Positions 48,600 through 59,056 of a DNA stretch of 64,000 nt are shown here, piece by piece. The notes beneath the pieces are model-generated. The model was not told where the DNA came from. It saw only the letters and a list, made by a program, of their open reading frames with translations, and did no database searches. The stretch lies in assembly GCA_024707305.1 (NCBI GenBank), contig JANPZZ010000018.1:248001-312000 (forward strand), in the 5' to 3' direction. The translations under genes and the position numbers were made by a program. The DNA comes from Chitinophagaceae bacterium (GTDB taxonomy: Bacteria > Bacteroidota > Bacteroidia > Chitinophagales > Chitinophagaceae). How positions within the stretch are numbered: position 1 is the stretch's first letter; each line of letters opens with the position of its first letter.

Positions 48600-51221
48600 A
48601 TGAAGCGTATATTATTCTTATTACTGGCCAACTTCTTTTTCTTTCACACCACCCGCGCAGAACATATCACCGGGGGCGAAATGTATTATCGCCTCGTTAG
48701 TACGAATGGAGTCGATTTTACTTACGAAGTTACGCTGAAGTTATACCGCGACTGCGACTCACGCGGCGCGCAACTGGATGGAACGGCAGCGATTGGCGTT
48801 TTCGATATGGGCACCCGCGCATTGTTGCGAAATATTAGTGTGCCACTTACCCGTACCGAAACATTGAACCTCGCTTCTCCCGGCCCATGTATCGTTAACG
48901 CACCTCGTGTTTGTTACAATGTGGGATATTATATCACTTCCATCACATTGCCTGCATCCGTTGCAGGCTACACATTAGCTTACCAACGTTGCTGCCGTAT
49001 CAATGGCATCAATAACCTGATAAATTCAGGTGGTGCGGGCGCCACTTATACCGCAGTTATTCCCGGCACCAACCGCAGGACTGATGGACCCGAAAACCAC
49101 AGTGCACAATTCAAAGGCGTGGATACGGTGATCGTTTGCGGTGGCTATCCATTCACCTATAGCTTTGAAGCAATCGACGATGATGGTGATGAGTTACGTT
49201 ATCGTTTTTGCTCTGCTTACCTCGGTGGCGGCCAATCTGGTCAGGATGGTGGACCCAATTCACCCGTTCCCAATCCACCTGCTGCACCACCCTATTCAAA
49301 TGTTACTTACAGTTTTCCGTTTTCCAGCTCACAACCCCTGGGGCCCAATGTGCAGATCAACTCCAGTACAGGCCTGATTACCGGCGTAGCACCCGATCAG
49401 GGTATTTATGTGGTTACGGTATGTGTGGAAGAGGTCAGGAATGGTGTGGTGATTGCGACACAGCGAAAAAGATTTGCAGATTAAAGCAGGTGGTTGTGAT
49501 ATCGCCAAACCAGTGCTGGAACCCGAATACCGCAGTTGCGATGGTTTTACATTTAACTTCTGGCACAGCAACAACCCATTGATTACTTCTTATTACTGGG
49601 AATTTGGGGACCCAACTTCGCCGAATAATACATCCACACAACAGAACCCATCGCATACATTTACTTCCGCTGGTGTGTACACAATCAAACTCGTTGCCAA
49701 CCGCGGCCAGGAATGTTCTGATTCTGCGACTGCCATCGTACGCGTATTCCCCGGATTCTTTCCTTCGTTCACCAGCACCGGTGTTTGTATCACCAATCCA
49801 ACAAATTTCTTTGACGGCACAACTGCCAACTATGGCGTAATTGATAAATGGGAATGGGACTTTGGAGAACCGGGTAATGAGGATGTTTCTTCTGTACAAA
49901 ATCCAACTTATCAATATAATTCGACAGGTACCAAAAACGTGCGCCTGATTGTTGGCAGCAGCGTGGGTTGCCTGGATACCATTTATGGAACGGTGGACAT
50001 TATCGACAAGCCGCCCATTTCGCTTGCGTTTAAGGATACGTTGATTTGTGTGCCGGACGCAGTCCAATTGCAGGCCTCGGGCGCAGGTGTATTTAGCTGG
50101 TCGCCGAATACCAATATCGTGAACGCCAACACGGCTACACCAACGGTGAACCCAACGACGACCACAAAATATTATGTAAATCTCAACCAGCAGGGTTGTG
50201 TGAACGAAGATTCAGTGCAGGTGCGCGTGGTGAATTTTGTAACACTCGGCACCATGCCCGATACCACGATTTGCTTAACCGATCCCGTACAGCTTAGCAT
50301 TTTTACAGATGGTTTGCGCTTTGAGTGGACGCCCACTGCAACGCTGGATGATCCAACGTTAAAAAAGATCCGATTGCTACACCGACAGGCACTACCAATT
50401 ACCAGGTTATCGCACATATTGGAAGTTGCTCTGCTACCGACAATGTGTTGATCACAACCATTCCGTATCCGCAGACATTTGCAGGCGCGGATACAATAAT
50501 CTGTTACAATACTCCGGCATTGCTAAACGGTTCGCATAATGGTAATCGTTTTAGCTGGTCGCCAACAACCAGTTTACTGAATTCACATACACTTACACCC
50601 ACTGCATATCCTGCACGTACACAGGAGTACGTATTGTCGAGCTGGGATGATCGTGGATGTCCAAAGCCCGGCTATGATACGGTACTGGTAACCGTATTGC
50701 CCGATATTATTCCCTATGCAGGAAGAGATACGATGGTGGTGGTAGGTCAACCGCTGCAACTGAATGCAGAAGGTGGTGTGCGTTACGAATGGATCCCGGC
50801 GACAGCATTAAGCGATCCCCATATTAAAAATCCTGTTGCGGTTTATGGATCTGCAACAGACAGCATTCGCTATACCGTTCGTGTTTATAATGAAGCAGAC
50901 TGTTATGATTCCGCGTCGGTTAAAGTGACCGTCTTTAAGACAACACCAACCGTTTTTGTACCCACCGCATTTACACCCAATGGGGACGGGCTTAATGATG
51001 TGCTGCGTCCGATTGCGGTCGGCGTTGAACGCATCAATTACTTCAGCATTTATAACCGCTGGGGGCAGCTGGTGTTTACAACAACAACAAACGGCGCCGG
51101 ATGGGATGGACGAATCAGCGGCGATTTACAGGGAACCAATGTATTTGTGTGGATGGTAAGCGCTGTTGATTACCTCGGAAATAATATTTTCCTGAAAGGA
51201 ACAACAACGCTTATCCGATAG
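48600..51221 (+). CDS. Large surface protein with PKD-like repeats and CHU_C type IX sorting domain (two frameshifts)
   Basis: The ATG at 48600 starts a signal peptide (cleavage TRA-EHI) and a reconstructed protein of about 873 residues. Remove one A at the A5 run 49466-49470 (VIATQRK to DLQIKAGGCD) and add one A at the A6 run 50361-50366 (DPTLKK to DPIATPTGTTNYQV). The N-terminal about 300 residues begin HITGGEMYYRLVSTNG, a region recurrent in gliding-associated proteins, with a cysteine-rich core. Two PKD domains (YYWEFGDPTSPN, WEWDFGEPGNED), several Ig-like SWSPNT modules and the CHU_C domain (VPTAFTPNGDGLNDVLR, YNRWGQLVF, KGTTTLIR) follow. A cell-surface adhesin or motility-related role is likely. 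Confidence 0.88.
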
Positions 51222-51296
51222 ATTTCTAGGTTTATTTCACAAACGCAATCTGTACCTTCGGTTTCAACTAACACCTACACCAAAATATTCGACCGA

Positions 51297-52067
51297 ATGT
51301 CTTCCAGAAAAATAGCCCTCATCACGGGTGCAACCTCCGGATTTGGAAAAGCATGTGCCTTTAAGTTTGCATGCAATGGATACGATCTGATCTTAAACGG
51401 ACGAAGAGTTGACCGTTTAAAAGAAATCAGTGATGAGCTGGAGCGCAAATACAATATCGCAGTTTATCCCCTTCCGTTTGATGTGCGCGAAGAGAATGCC
51501 GTATTCGGGAGCATTGGCTCACTGCCAGAAGAGTGGAGAAACATTGATGTTCTTGTCAACAACGCCGGCCTTGCTGTGGGACGCGATTATTTTGAAGAAG
51601 CGGATGTGGACGACTGGAACCGCATGATCGATACCAATGTGAAAGGTTTTTTATATGTTGCCAAAGCCGTTACACAATGGATGGTTCCACGCAAACAGGG
51701 ACATATCATCAATATGGGCAGTGTGGCCGGCAAACTGGTGTATGAAAGGGGAAACACCTATTGCGCTACCAAATTTGCTGTAGACGCATTAAACCAGGCA
51801 ATGCGCATCGATCTACTTCGTCATAATATAAAAGTGACTGGTATTCATCCGGGTGCTGCAGAAACAGAATTTTCACTGGTGCGGTTTAAAGGCGATGGGG
51901 AAACCGCTGCATCGGTTTATAACGGTATTAAAGCCCTTACAGCAGAAGATGTGGCAGATGTAATTTATTACTGTACCACTCTGCCACCACATGTTTGTAT
52001 CAACGATCTCGTACTCACCTGTACCCATCAGGCCGACGGGATTTATATGCATCGAAATCCCTCATAA
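51297..52067 (+). CDS. Short-chain dehydrogenase/reductase (YdfG-like)
   Basis: The 256-residue classical SDR has the cofactor loop TGATSGFGKACA, NNAG at the fourth strand, catalytic Ser in INMGSVAG and Tyr/Lys in YCATK, and HPGAAETEFSLVRF after the active site. Arg in NGRRVDR after the second strand suggests NADP preference. This subgroup includes YdfG-type 3-hydroxy-acid/L-allo-threonine dehydrogenases. The substrate is not determinable. A box TACCTTCGG lies about 40 bp upstream. Confidence 0.92.
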   Translation: MSSRKIALITGATSGFGKACAFKFACNGYDLILNGRRVDRLKEISDELERKYNIAVYPLPFDVREENAVFGSIGSLPEEWRNIDVLVNNAGLAVGRDYFEEADVDDWNRMIDTNVKGFLYVAKAVTQWMVPRKQGHIINMGSVAGKLVYERGNTYCATKFAVDALNQAMRIDLLRHNIKVTGIHPGAAETEFSLVRFKGDGETAASVYNGIKALTAEDVADVIYYCTTLPPHVCINDLVLTCTHQADGIYMHRNPS

Positions 52068-52218
52068 CCGGATCTATTGTCAAATTTCCGTTAAGTATCC
52101 GTCCCGGAAAGGTTGTATTTTCTGTAACGGCCTGGTATTTGCGTAAAATTCCGTGGAAAATGCCCGTGAGAGGTGTAATAACCTAACGCAAAATCTCAGT
52201 TATACGAGATTGGCATTC

Positions 52219-52227
52219 TATCTTTAG
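52219..52227 (+). promoter_or_regulatory. Possible -7 box (TATCTTTAG) before the small secreted protein
   Basis: One mismatch to TAnnTTTG, 25 bases upstream of the ATG at 52253. Confidence 0.25.
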
Positions 52228-52252
52228 CAAACAATCCGTACCAAGAGAAACC

Positions 52253-52766
52253 ATGATCAAGTCAACGACCATTTTACTCCCTTTTACTATGCTTTGGCAT
52301 AGTACCACTGCCCAGGATATTCCAATGAGATCCTGTGAAGATGGCTTTATAAACCGCCAGGCAGACAGTCTCAAAAACTTTATACAGCACTCAGGGATTT
52401 TCCCTTCTTCGCGAAGCCAGCATTAGCATGGAAAGTGAATACGAAATGCCTGTAATCATGCCACTTACAGAAGGCACCAATTACCAATTTGTTTTTATTG
52501 GTGATTATAGCTCCAGGCTATACGAGGTGCGTATGTTTGACTGGAATGAAAGACAGGTAATCTTCCAGCAAAAACGCTGGGGTGATGTAGACGGAAATAT
52601 TATCTCTTATTCTTATGTACCCAAGTTCTCCGAGTTTCATATGATGAAACCCGTGCAGGTAAATAAGAAGAAAAAGAAAAATATTTGCGGTTACGTAATG
52701 TTGTTTAAGAAAACCGGCGAACCGGGTCAGGAAACCAGCCGCGTAAATACTTCAATTACTTTCTGA
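52253..52766 (+). CDS. Small secreted protein of unknown function (frameshifted)
   Basis: The ATG at 52253 starts a signal peptide (MIKSTTILLPFTMLWHSTTA-QDI). Removing one A from the A5 run at 52373-52377 changes the frame to DSLKTLYSTQGFSLLREASI and joins it to the long downstream part (ESEYEMPVIMPLTEGTNYQF...), about 170 residues in all. The mature protein looks like a compact beta fold with conserved-looking FVFIGDYSSRLYEVRMFDW. No family recognised. The 3' end overlaps the end of the convergent aminotransferase gene by 40 bp, or its C-terminus is affected by a further indel. Confidence 0.6.
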
Positions 52767-53854
52767 ACATCTTCCTGTAACATCGGTACGTACAACGGCA
52801 GTATGATGCTGTTGTCGGATACACGCTCTGTAACCGGCAACGACACGTTCTGGCAAAAATGTGCATAGGCCGGCTCGCGATGCGATGTCATTACACCCCT
52901 GCGAGTGGATACACCCGCATCCATCATCTGTTGCATGAGATCGTTACGGCTTACTTTGCAGTTTTCTTTTAACAGTACACTATACGACTGGTAGTTGGAG
53001 AAACAACCTTCGGGTTCGTATGGTAATTCGATGCAATCAATTTTTGAAAATGCTTCGTGGTACTGATAAGCAATCTCTCTTCTTTCTTTTACAATCTGGT
53101 CCAGCTTTGCGAGTTGCTGAATACCTACAGCAGCCTGTATATCGGTGAGACGATAGTTGTAACCAATCTCAACATGTTCTTCAAAAATTATTTTTGAAGA
53201 CTGGTGTCTTGCAGCTGCGTTTACCGACATGCCGTGCTGGCGCAGCAGTTTCAACCGCTCAGCCAGTTCTTTGTTGCTTGTGGTAATCATGCCGCCATCG
53301 CCCGTAGAAATTACTTTACGCGGATGGAATGAGAAGCAAACAAGGTCGCCATGGCTGCCGATTCGTTTGCCTTTATATTCTGAACCAATTGCACAGGCCG
53401 CATCTTCAATAATCAGCAGGTTGTGTTTTTTAGCCAGTTGTGTAAATGCATCAATATCTGCAGGCATACCTATCTGGTGCACCAACAGGATCGCGCGTGT
53501 TTTAGGGGTAATCCTTCTTTCCACATCTTTAATATCAAGATTGTAGTTAGAAGGATCTATCTCCGCAAAAACGGGCGTAGCGCCCACGTATAAAATAGAG
53601 TTGGATGAAGCAATATAACTTAGGGAAGGACAGATTACCTCGTCGCCAGGGCCAATACCAGATACAATCATACAGAGATGCAGCGCAGTTGTACAATTAG
53701 ACAATGCAACTGCATAAGCGGCCCCTGTATAGGCGGCGAACTTTTCTTCAAATTCTGCAACACGCGGACCCTGGGTAATCCATCCCGATAAAATAGTATC
53801 GTATGCTGCCTGGGCCTCGGCTTCGTTCACAAATGGTTTGGCAATGGGTATCAT
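52727..53854 (-). CDS. DegT/DnrJ/EryC1-family PLP sugar aminotransferase
   Basis: The 375-residue fold-type I aminotransferase begins IPIAKPFVNEAEAQAAYDTI and has AVALSNCTTALHL for phosphate binding, the PLP-stacking region LLIIEDAACAIGSEYKG, and the Schiff-base Lys near residue 180 in SFHPRKVISTGDGG. It adds an amino group to a keto-sugar nucleotide from glutamate. It is the last gene of the glycan operon, 8 bp after the UDP-sugar dehydrogenase. With the second DegT gene in the operon, two different amino sugars, or two positions on one sugar, are implied. Confidence 0.92.
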   Translation of the reverse strand: MIPIAKPFVNEAEAQAAYDTILSGWITQGPRVAEFEEKFAAYTGAAYAVALSNCTTALHLCMIVSGIGPGDEVICPSLSYIASSNSILYVGATPVFAEIDPSNYNLDIKDVERRITPKTRAILLVHQIGMPADIDAFTQLAKKHNLLIIEDAACAIGSEYKGKRIGSHGDLVCFSFHPRKVISTGDGGMITTSNKELAERLKLLRQHGMSVNAAARHQSSKIIFEEHVEIGYNYRLTDIQAAVGIQQLAKLDQIVKERREIAYQYHEAFSKIDCIELPYEPEGCFSNYQSYSVLLKENCKVSRNDLMQQMMDAGVSTRRGVMTSHREPAYAHFCQNVSLPVTERVSDNSIILPLYVPMLQEDVQKVIEVFTRLVS

Positions 53855-53862
53855 CTTCAGTA

Positions 53863-55139
53863 TTATTTTCCGATTCCGAAATAAGTTATGCCTGCTGCTT
53901 CCACAACAGATTTGTCAAATGAATTACGTCCGTCGATCAAAACTTTTACACCAGCCTTTGCCAGCTTGTTAAAGTCGATGTTTTTATATTCTTTATGCAT
54001 TGTAACAATGAATACGGCTTCCGCTCCACTGTTGTACAAATCTGCCGCTGGTTCAAAACCTTTACGTTTAATTTCTTCCACAGAAAATTCAGTGTCGTGC
54101 AATACAGTTTGAAATCCTTCCGCCTTCAGTGCTTCCTGCAACAGGTATGCGGTGCTGAATGTATCTTCTTTTACATTCGGACGGAAACTCAATCCGAGGA
54201 TCAACGCCTTTTTCTCTTTCACCAATGGCTTCGCGAGATTAACTGCAAAAGCAGACATGTTGTCGTTGATGACACGGCTGCGTGATGCGAGTTCAAAATC
54301 CAGTCCCGCCTGGCTAAAGTTGTTGATCAGGAAATAAGGATACACCGGCGTGCAGTGCCCACCTACGCCAATACCGGGCAACAGCAGATTTGCTTCGCCG
54401 TCGGTATTGATCATTGGAATGAGATCTGCAAAATTAATATTGATCGAATTTGCAAACTGCGCCAGTTGGTTCGATAAAGCGATGTTGACATCACGATAAG
54501 CCATACCGGCGAGTTTTACCAACTCTGCAGCTTCAATTGAATCTACCAGGTGTAAAAGGCTTTTATCAAAAAACCATTGATATACTTCATACGCTTTTTG
54601 CGTAGCGGCTTCGCTTACACCACCAATTACTTTCGGTGTACGCAAGAGCTGTTCCAGCATGGTTCCGCTCTTGATACGCTCGGGGCTGTGCACCAACAGG
54701 AAGTCGGTACCATGTTTTTTTCCCCTGCGATTCAATGGCAGGTACAACGGTATTGCGACCATATCCAACAGGAATGGACGTTTCAATTACTACCAGCACA
54801 TTATCGCTCATATGGGGCGCCAGTTCCTTAAAACAGTTCAGGAACGGCTCATCCATGATGCGCTTTTGTTTATCTACAAGCAGCGGGATGGCTACGATAA
54901 CAGCAGTACTTCCTTTTTATGGCAGAAAAATCATCGGTAATTGTCAGTTGACCCGACTTGTAAGCAGGCAACAACACTTCCGTAAGGCCTTTTTCATTGA
55001 TCTCGTAAGTACCCGATTCAAAAGCCTTTTTCAGGCCCGGGTTGATATCAATAGCTGTTACATGCACTCCATGATTAAGAATGTTGGCAACAACTGCCTG
55101 TCCGATTTTTCCGAATCCTACTACACTAATTTTTTTCAT
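53863..55139 (-). CDS. UDP-sugar 6-dehydrogenase (UDP-ManNAc/GlcNAc dehydrogenase type; two frameshifts)
   Basis: Removing one base from the T5 run 54914-54918 and one from the T7 run 54715-54721 gives about 424 residues. The N-terminus has the NAD fold (ISVVGFGKIGQAVVANIL). Then come IETSIPVGYG, the central helix region SPERIKSGTMLEQL, VKLAGMAYRDVNIALSNQLA, the catalytic Cys in GIGVGGHCTPVYPYF, and the C-terminal UDP-binding domain (ILGLSFRPNVKEDTFSTAYL). It oxidises the C6 alcohol of a UDP-HexNAc to a uronic acid. It overlaps the epimerase gene by 14 bp, and the ATG lies within that gene's last codons. Confidence 0.9.
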
Positions 55140-56106
55140 AAATTTCCTTGAACCATTTTAAGGTGTTATATACTCCGTCGTACAAATTAACTTTTGGCTG
55201 CCATCCATACATGTTGCGCAGTTTGCCAACATTTGGATAACGCACCCTGATTTCTGTAAAGTCCATGGGTACAAAATCAATCGCTGATTTCAGGTCAATA
55301 CCATCAATGCGTTGAGCCGCACGCAACAATTCTTCACCCAGGCTTACCGTACTTGCAATAGCAAATGGATTACCGAGGTTAAAGCATTCGGGGCCTTTGT
55401 GCTGATTTTTCAAAATTGTTACCAGCGCTTCAATAAAGTCGGTGATATAACACCAGCTACGCATGGCCATACCACTACCTTCAATACGCAAATTTTTTCC
55501 ATCGAGAATATTCTTACAGAAATTTGCGATAGCGCCCTCACCTATCTGGCGTGGACCGTATACGTTGAAAGGACGAATAATCGTCGCATCCCAATTGTAT
55601 TCTTCAGCATAACGGAAGATGAGCTGCTCTCCTCCGATTTTACTACCGGCATAACACCAACGTTTGTCCTGGGGAGGACCAATACGCTGATACGTATTTT
55701 CATCTACTTCCACTGCATCGGTACCAAAGGTTTCGCTGGTCGACATGTCGAACATACTTTTGATACCCAGGTTTACCATTGCTTCCAGCACGTTGTAGGT
55801 ACCAATCAGGTTTACCTTCAATGTTTTTGCAGGAAAATTATAATAGTTACTTACACCGGCAATAGCAGCCAGGTGCATAACCACATCCGCACCTTCCATG
55901 GCTTTGGTAAGTGCTGCAGCATCCAGGATATCACCCTGTGTAAAGGTTACCTGTGGGTTATCCAGAATGTCGGAATAGCGGATAGCATTGCGATGCAGAT
56001 TGTCGAAGATGGATACTTTGTAACCTTCTGCTACTAGTCGCTCGGTAAGATGCGATCCGATAAATCCCGCACCACCAGTGATAAAAATATTCTTTTTGTC
56101 GGCCAT
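55126..56106 (-). CDS. NAD-dependent nucleotide-sugar epimerase/dehydratase
   Basis: The 326-residue extended SDR has NAD motif ITGGAGFIGSHL, acidic cofactor residue in IFDNLHRN, VMHLAAIAGV, catalytic Tyr/Lys in CYAGSKIGGEQ and IIRPFNVYGPRQIGEGAI for nucleotide-sugar binding. The family covers UDP-hexose 4-epimerases, UDP-glucuronate decarboxylases and 4,6-dehydratases. The STSETFG segment and cluster partners favour an epimerase or decarboxylase, but substrate specificity is inference. It lies 16 bp downstream of the glycosyltransferase. Confidence 0.9.
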   Translation of the reverse strand: MADKKNIFITGGAGFIGSHLTERLVAEGYKVSIFDNLHRNAIRYSDILDNPQVTFTQGDILDAAALTKAMEGADVVMHLAAIAGVSNYYNFPAKTLKVNLIGTYNVLEAMVNLGIKSMFDMSTSETFGTDAVEVDENTYQRIGPPQDKRWCYAGSKIGGEQLIFRYAEEYNWDATIIRPFNVYGPRQIGEGAIANFCKNILDGKNLRIEGSGMAMRSWCYITDFIEALVTILKNQHKGPECFNLGNPFAIASTVSLGEELLRAAQRIDGIDLKSAIDFVPMDFTEIRVRYPNVGKLRNMYGWQPKVNLYDGVYNTLKWFKEIYEKN

Positions 56107-56122
56107 GATTCTTCAGGTATGT

Positions 56123-57091
56123 TTATTTGCTAATAGGTTCTGTTTTATTTTCAAGCTCATAGATTTCATCTACAATAAATACCGGCCGCTTGCGGCTGGC
56201 ATCTAATGTCCGCCATAAATATTCTGCGATAATACCCAATGATATATTCGTAATTCCAAAACCAATCAACAGGATACAAACAGTGGCCGTCCAGCCGACT
56301 ATTAAATCCTGGAAAAAGAGTTTGCGTGCCACGATATATAATGAGAGGATAATACCGAGGAGAAACATGGCAATTCCGATGATCGTTACAAAACGGATGG
56401 GCGCATAAGAAAATGCCACAAAAGAATCAATGAATAACTTGATCTTTTTAGCATAAGTCCATTTGCTTTCTCCGTATGCACGTGCTCTCTTTTCATAAGA
56501 GAACGACATCTGTTTGAATCCCATTCCCATAATCTGTAAAAACACAGAAGAGTTGGGTTCAATATTTTTATTCAGTTCATTCGCCACTTTCCTGTTAAAC
56601 ATCAGGATATCAAAACCCTTTTCAGGAAAGTTGCTGAATACATATTTCTTCATCAACCGGGCATACATGCGCGAAAACTGCTTTGCCAAAAATGACATTT
56701 TTGCATTTTCCCGATAAGCCCATACAATGTCGTGCCCGGCATCCATGCCTTCTTTCATTCTTAGTACCAGCTCCAGCGGATCCTGCAAGTCGGCATAGTT
56801 GAAGCAGATATAATCGCCTTTGGCATTTAAGATACCTGCACGCAATGCAGCATGTGAACCCGAGTTGCGTGCCAGGTTGATCACTCGCGCATGATAGTTG
56901 CGATGCTCACCTGTGAGCAGCCTGTCGAGCGACTGATCGCGTGATCCATCATTTACAAAAATCACCTCTGCATTCAAATGCGAATGTTCCCCGAAGAAAT
57001 CACCCAGGGACTGCAGTAATACAGGTATCCCCTCGTACTCGTTGTACACGGGAATGATGACCGAAATATGTGGATTAACCGTTTCAGCCAT
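56123..57091 (-). CDS. Family 2 glycosyltransferase, polyprenyl-phosphate type (DPM1/GtrB-like)
   Basis: The start at 57091 (MAETVNPHISVIIPVYNEYE) gives 322 residues. The GT-A domain carries EVIFVNDGSRDQSLD, the DAD-like NYADLQDP and SKWTYAKKIK. Two C-terminal membrane helices follow (VTIIGIAMFLLGIILSLYIV, TATVCILLIGFGITNISLGI). It probably charges a lipid carrier with a sugar or modifies an undecaprenyl-linked glycan at the membrane. The start codon lies inside the end of the formyltransferase gene (8-bp overlap). Confidence 0.92.
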   Translation of the reverse strand: MAETVNPHISVIIPVYNEYEGIPVLLQSLGDFFGEHSHLNAEVIFVNDGSRDQSLDRLLTGEHRNYHARVINLARNSGSHAALRAGILNAKGDYICFNYADLQDPLELVLRMKEGMDAGHDIVWAYRENAKMSFLAKQFSRMYARLMKKYVFSNFPEKGFDILMFNRKVANELNKNIEPNSSVFLQIMGMGFKQMSFSYEKRARAYGESKWTYAKKIKLFIDSFVAFSYAPIRFVTIIGIAMFLLGIILSLYIVARKLFFQDLIVGWTATVCILLIGFGITNISLGIIAEYLWRTLDASRKRPVFIVDEIYELENKTEPISK

Positions 57092-58039
57092 TGTGATTGT
57101 ATTTAAATCGTAATCGAATGCTCTTGAAATTGGCAGCAGGCAACGATACATTTCCTTTGTATTCTACTTCCTGCAATTCCAACATTCCTTCCCCACATGC
57201 CACCAGTATATGCCCGGTTTCTTTTTCAATTCCTACAACATGGCCCGGTATTGCATAAAACTCATAACCCGGATAATAAGGACGCGCTTTCCAAATCGTA
57301 ACCCTTTCGCCATTTACATAAGTATAAGCGCCAAAATAAGGTGGCGCACTGGCGCGAACCAGGTTGGCGATTTCTTTCGCTGATTTCTCCCACTGAATCT
57401 GGCTGTCTTCAGGTAATCGAGGAAAACAACGTGAACCTGTTGACACACCTTTCAACTCGTAGTAAGAATAGTCATTCCACAACAGCTCCAGTGCTTTTTC
57501 AAAAAGCCCGGGCGTATCCTGTTGTGCTTTGTAAAAAGTACATCGGCAACGTAATCAGTCTCCAGAATGGGCACACTTTTACGTACCACGATATCACCTG
57601 AGTCGAGCTCAGGATCCATTTTATGTATATTACCATTGATATGGTCTAATCCGTGCACCAAAGTCCAGTTGATAGTTGCATTTCCATTATAGTCGGGCAA
57701 ATTACCCAGGTGATAATTGAAAACGCCACAGGCGAATAGATCCAGAAACTCTTTCGGCAGTTTAAAACGCCAGTTGGCGCTAATTGCGATATCCACTTTC
57801 TGTTCTTTTATCACCTTTACCAACTCCGGAATATTCACATTGGCGGTGCAGAAATAAGCAGCACCGGATTTTGCAGCCAGTTCTTCAAAATGCTCTTCTT
57901 TTATATCGTATTCCTCATAAGCTTTCTCCGTAACGATGGCAGCAAAATGGTATCCTTTCTCCATCAGGTGAATGATACTGTCGTACATATAACGCGACCT
58001 GCCGATTGCTATAATGGGTTTATCCTTTGTCATAACCAT
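57084..58039 (-). CDS. Sugar N-formyltransferase-like protein (methionyl-tRNA formyltransferase fold; frameshifted)
   Basis: Adding one T at the short T3 run 57528-57530 joins ADVLFTK to AQQDTPGLFEKALELLWND, giving about 318 residues. The formyltransferase core has the catalytic Asn/His in FNYHLGNLPDYNG and Asp in PELDSGDIVV. A C-terminal OB-like domain (GAYTYVNGERVTIWKARPY, LVACGEGMLELQEVEY) is the type found in tRNA and sugar formyltransferases. A glycan operon with two aminotransferases suggests N-formylation of an amino sugar using 10-formyl-THF. The start may be Met1 or Met3, and both overlap the upstream stop. Confidence 0.87.
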
Positions 58040-59055
58040 TCTCCTACGTGAATATTTTTATATATAAAATCTCCTTTCATCATTGCTTCGGCAACTTTCA
58101 ATCCTCCCGCCTGCAGGCGAATGGTAGGATCCAGTCCAATGGCCGAGGGGAGTACACCCATGTGGCCAGGTTCCACATGTTCAGGGAAATAACGAATTCC
58201 CTTTTCACGCAGTACCGCTGTATCCACATGCCCATCGAAACGAAGTATAAGGGGATTATAAAACTGATCTTTGATTTGTTGTGCTGATATCGGCGTATTA
58301 TTTCCAATCCATGTTTGATCGAAAGGATACGCTGTAAAGATGATACCATCGGCAGATTTAAATTCTTCCGGAATATTGATGTCAGGAAAACCACCCACCC
58401 AGGTGATATTATCCATATCGTAACGGCTGCGGTTTTCTTCCGTATCAATTACAGCAAGACCTGCACAGTTGCGCGCAATTACTTTGGCGATATAAGGACC
58501 AAAATCGTTATTACAAACCAAAACGAATTTGTTGCGATAAGGACAGGTGCCGGCATCAAAGATCTGTTGCATTGCCATATCGCCGAGATAATTGAACACA
58601 TCCACATCGGGATGGCGCTCGTTAGTGGCAGCGATTTTGATTCCGCGGCTGCGGATATAATCAATATCCATATCAGCACCTCTCCACTCCCAGGCTTCAT
58701 ACATCAGCGGAATTACCACTGAATCTTTTGCATGTTGCAACATATCAGGAGTAAGCGGGCGCAGGTGGCCAGAGTTGGTAATTACATCTGCCTCCGCAAT
58801 AATCTCAGGCGTAATTTCGGTGATCAGGTGGGCATCCACGCCGCAGGCCTGCATCCATTTGCGTGTAGTGTCAAAAACTTCTTCTACCGTTCCGTAACGC
58901 GTGGTGCGACTATAAGCATACACTTTTGCGCCCGCCAGTGCGGCCAGTACGGGTGTTACTACATAATGACCTGAAGCAGCTTCCGTGAGTACAACCTTTC
59001 CTCTCAGATCGAGCGAAAGATTTTCAACACATTCTTTTAATTTATGCGGCAGCAT
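58030..59055 (-). CDS. Rossmann-fold protein resembling 2-hydroxyacid dehydrogenase/AdoHcy hydrolase, unknown role
   Basis: The 341-residue protein has a central first Rossmann segment (KVVLTEAASGHYVVTPVLAA, VYAYSRTTRYGTVEEV) and then VITNSGHLRPLTPDMLQHAK, PLMYEAWEWRGADMDIDY and TNERHPDVDVFNYLGDMA. This pattern recalls NAD-binding halves of D-2-hydroxyacid dehydrogenases but without a clear catalytic Arg-Glu-His set. A second alpha/beta half follows (KFVLVCNNDFGPYIAKVIAR). I do not recognise the family with confidence. It sits between an aminotransferase and a formyltransferase with 1-bp and overlapping junctions, so it very likely acts in the same pathway. Confidence 0.7.
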   Translation of the reverse strand: MLPHKLKECVENLSLDLRGKVVLTEAASGHYVVTPVLAALAGAKVYAYSRTTRYGTVEEVFDTTRKWMQACGVDAHLITEITPEIIAEADVITNSGHLRPLTPDMLQHAKDSVVIPLMYEAWEWRGADMDIDYIRSRGIKIAATNERHPDVDVFNYLGDMAMQQIFDAGTCPYRNKFVLVCNNDFGPYIAKVIARNCAGLAVIDTEENRSRYDMDNITWVGGFPDINIPEEFKSADGIIFTAYPFDQTWIGNNTPISAQQIKDQFYNPLILRFDGHVDTAVLREKGIRYFPEHVEPGHMGVLPSAIGLDPTIRLQAGGLKVAEAMMKGDFIYKNIHVGEWL

Positions 59056-59056
59056 G

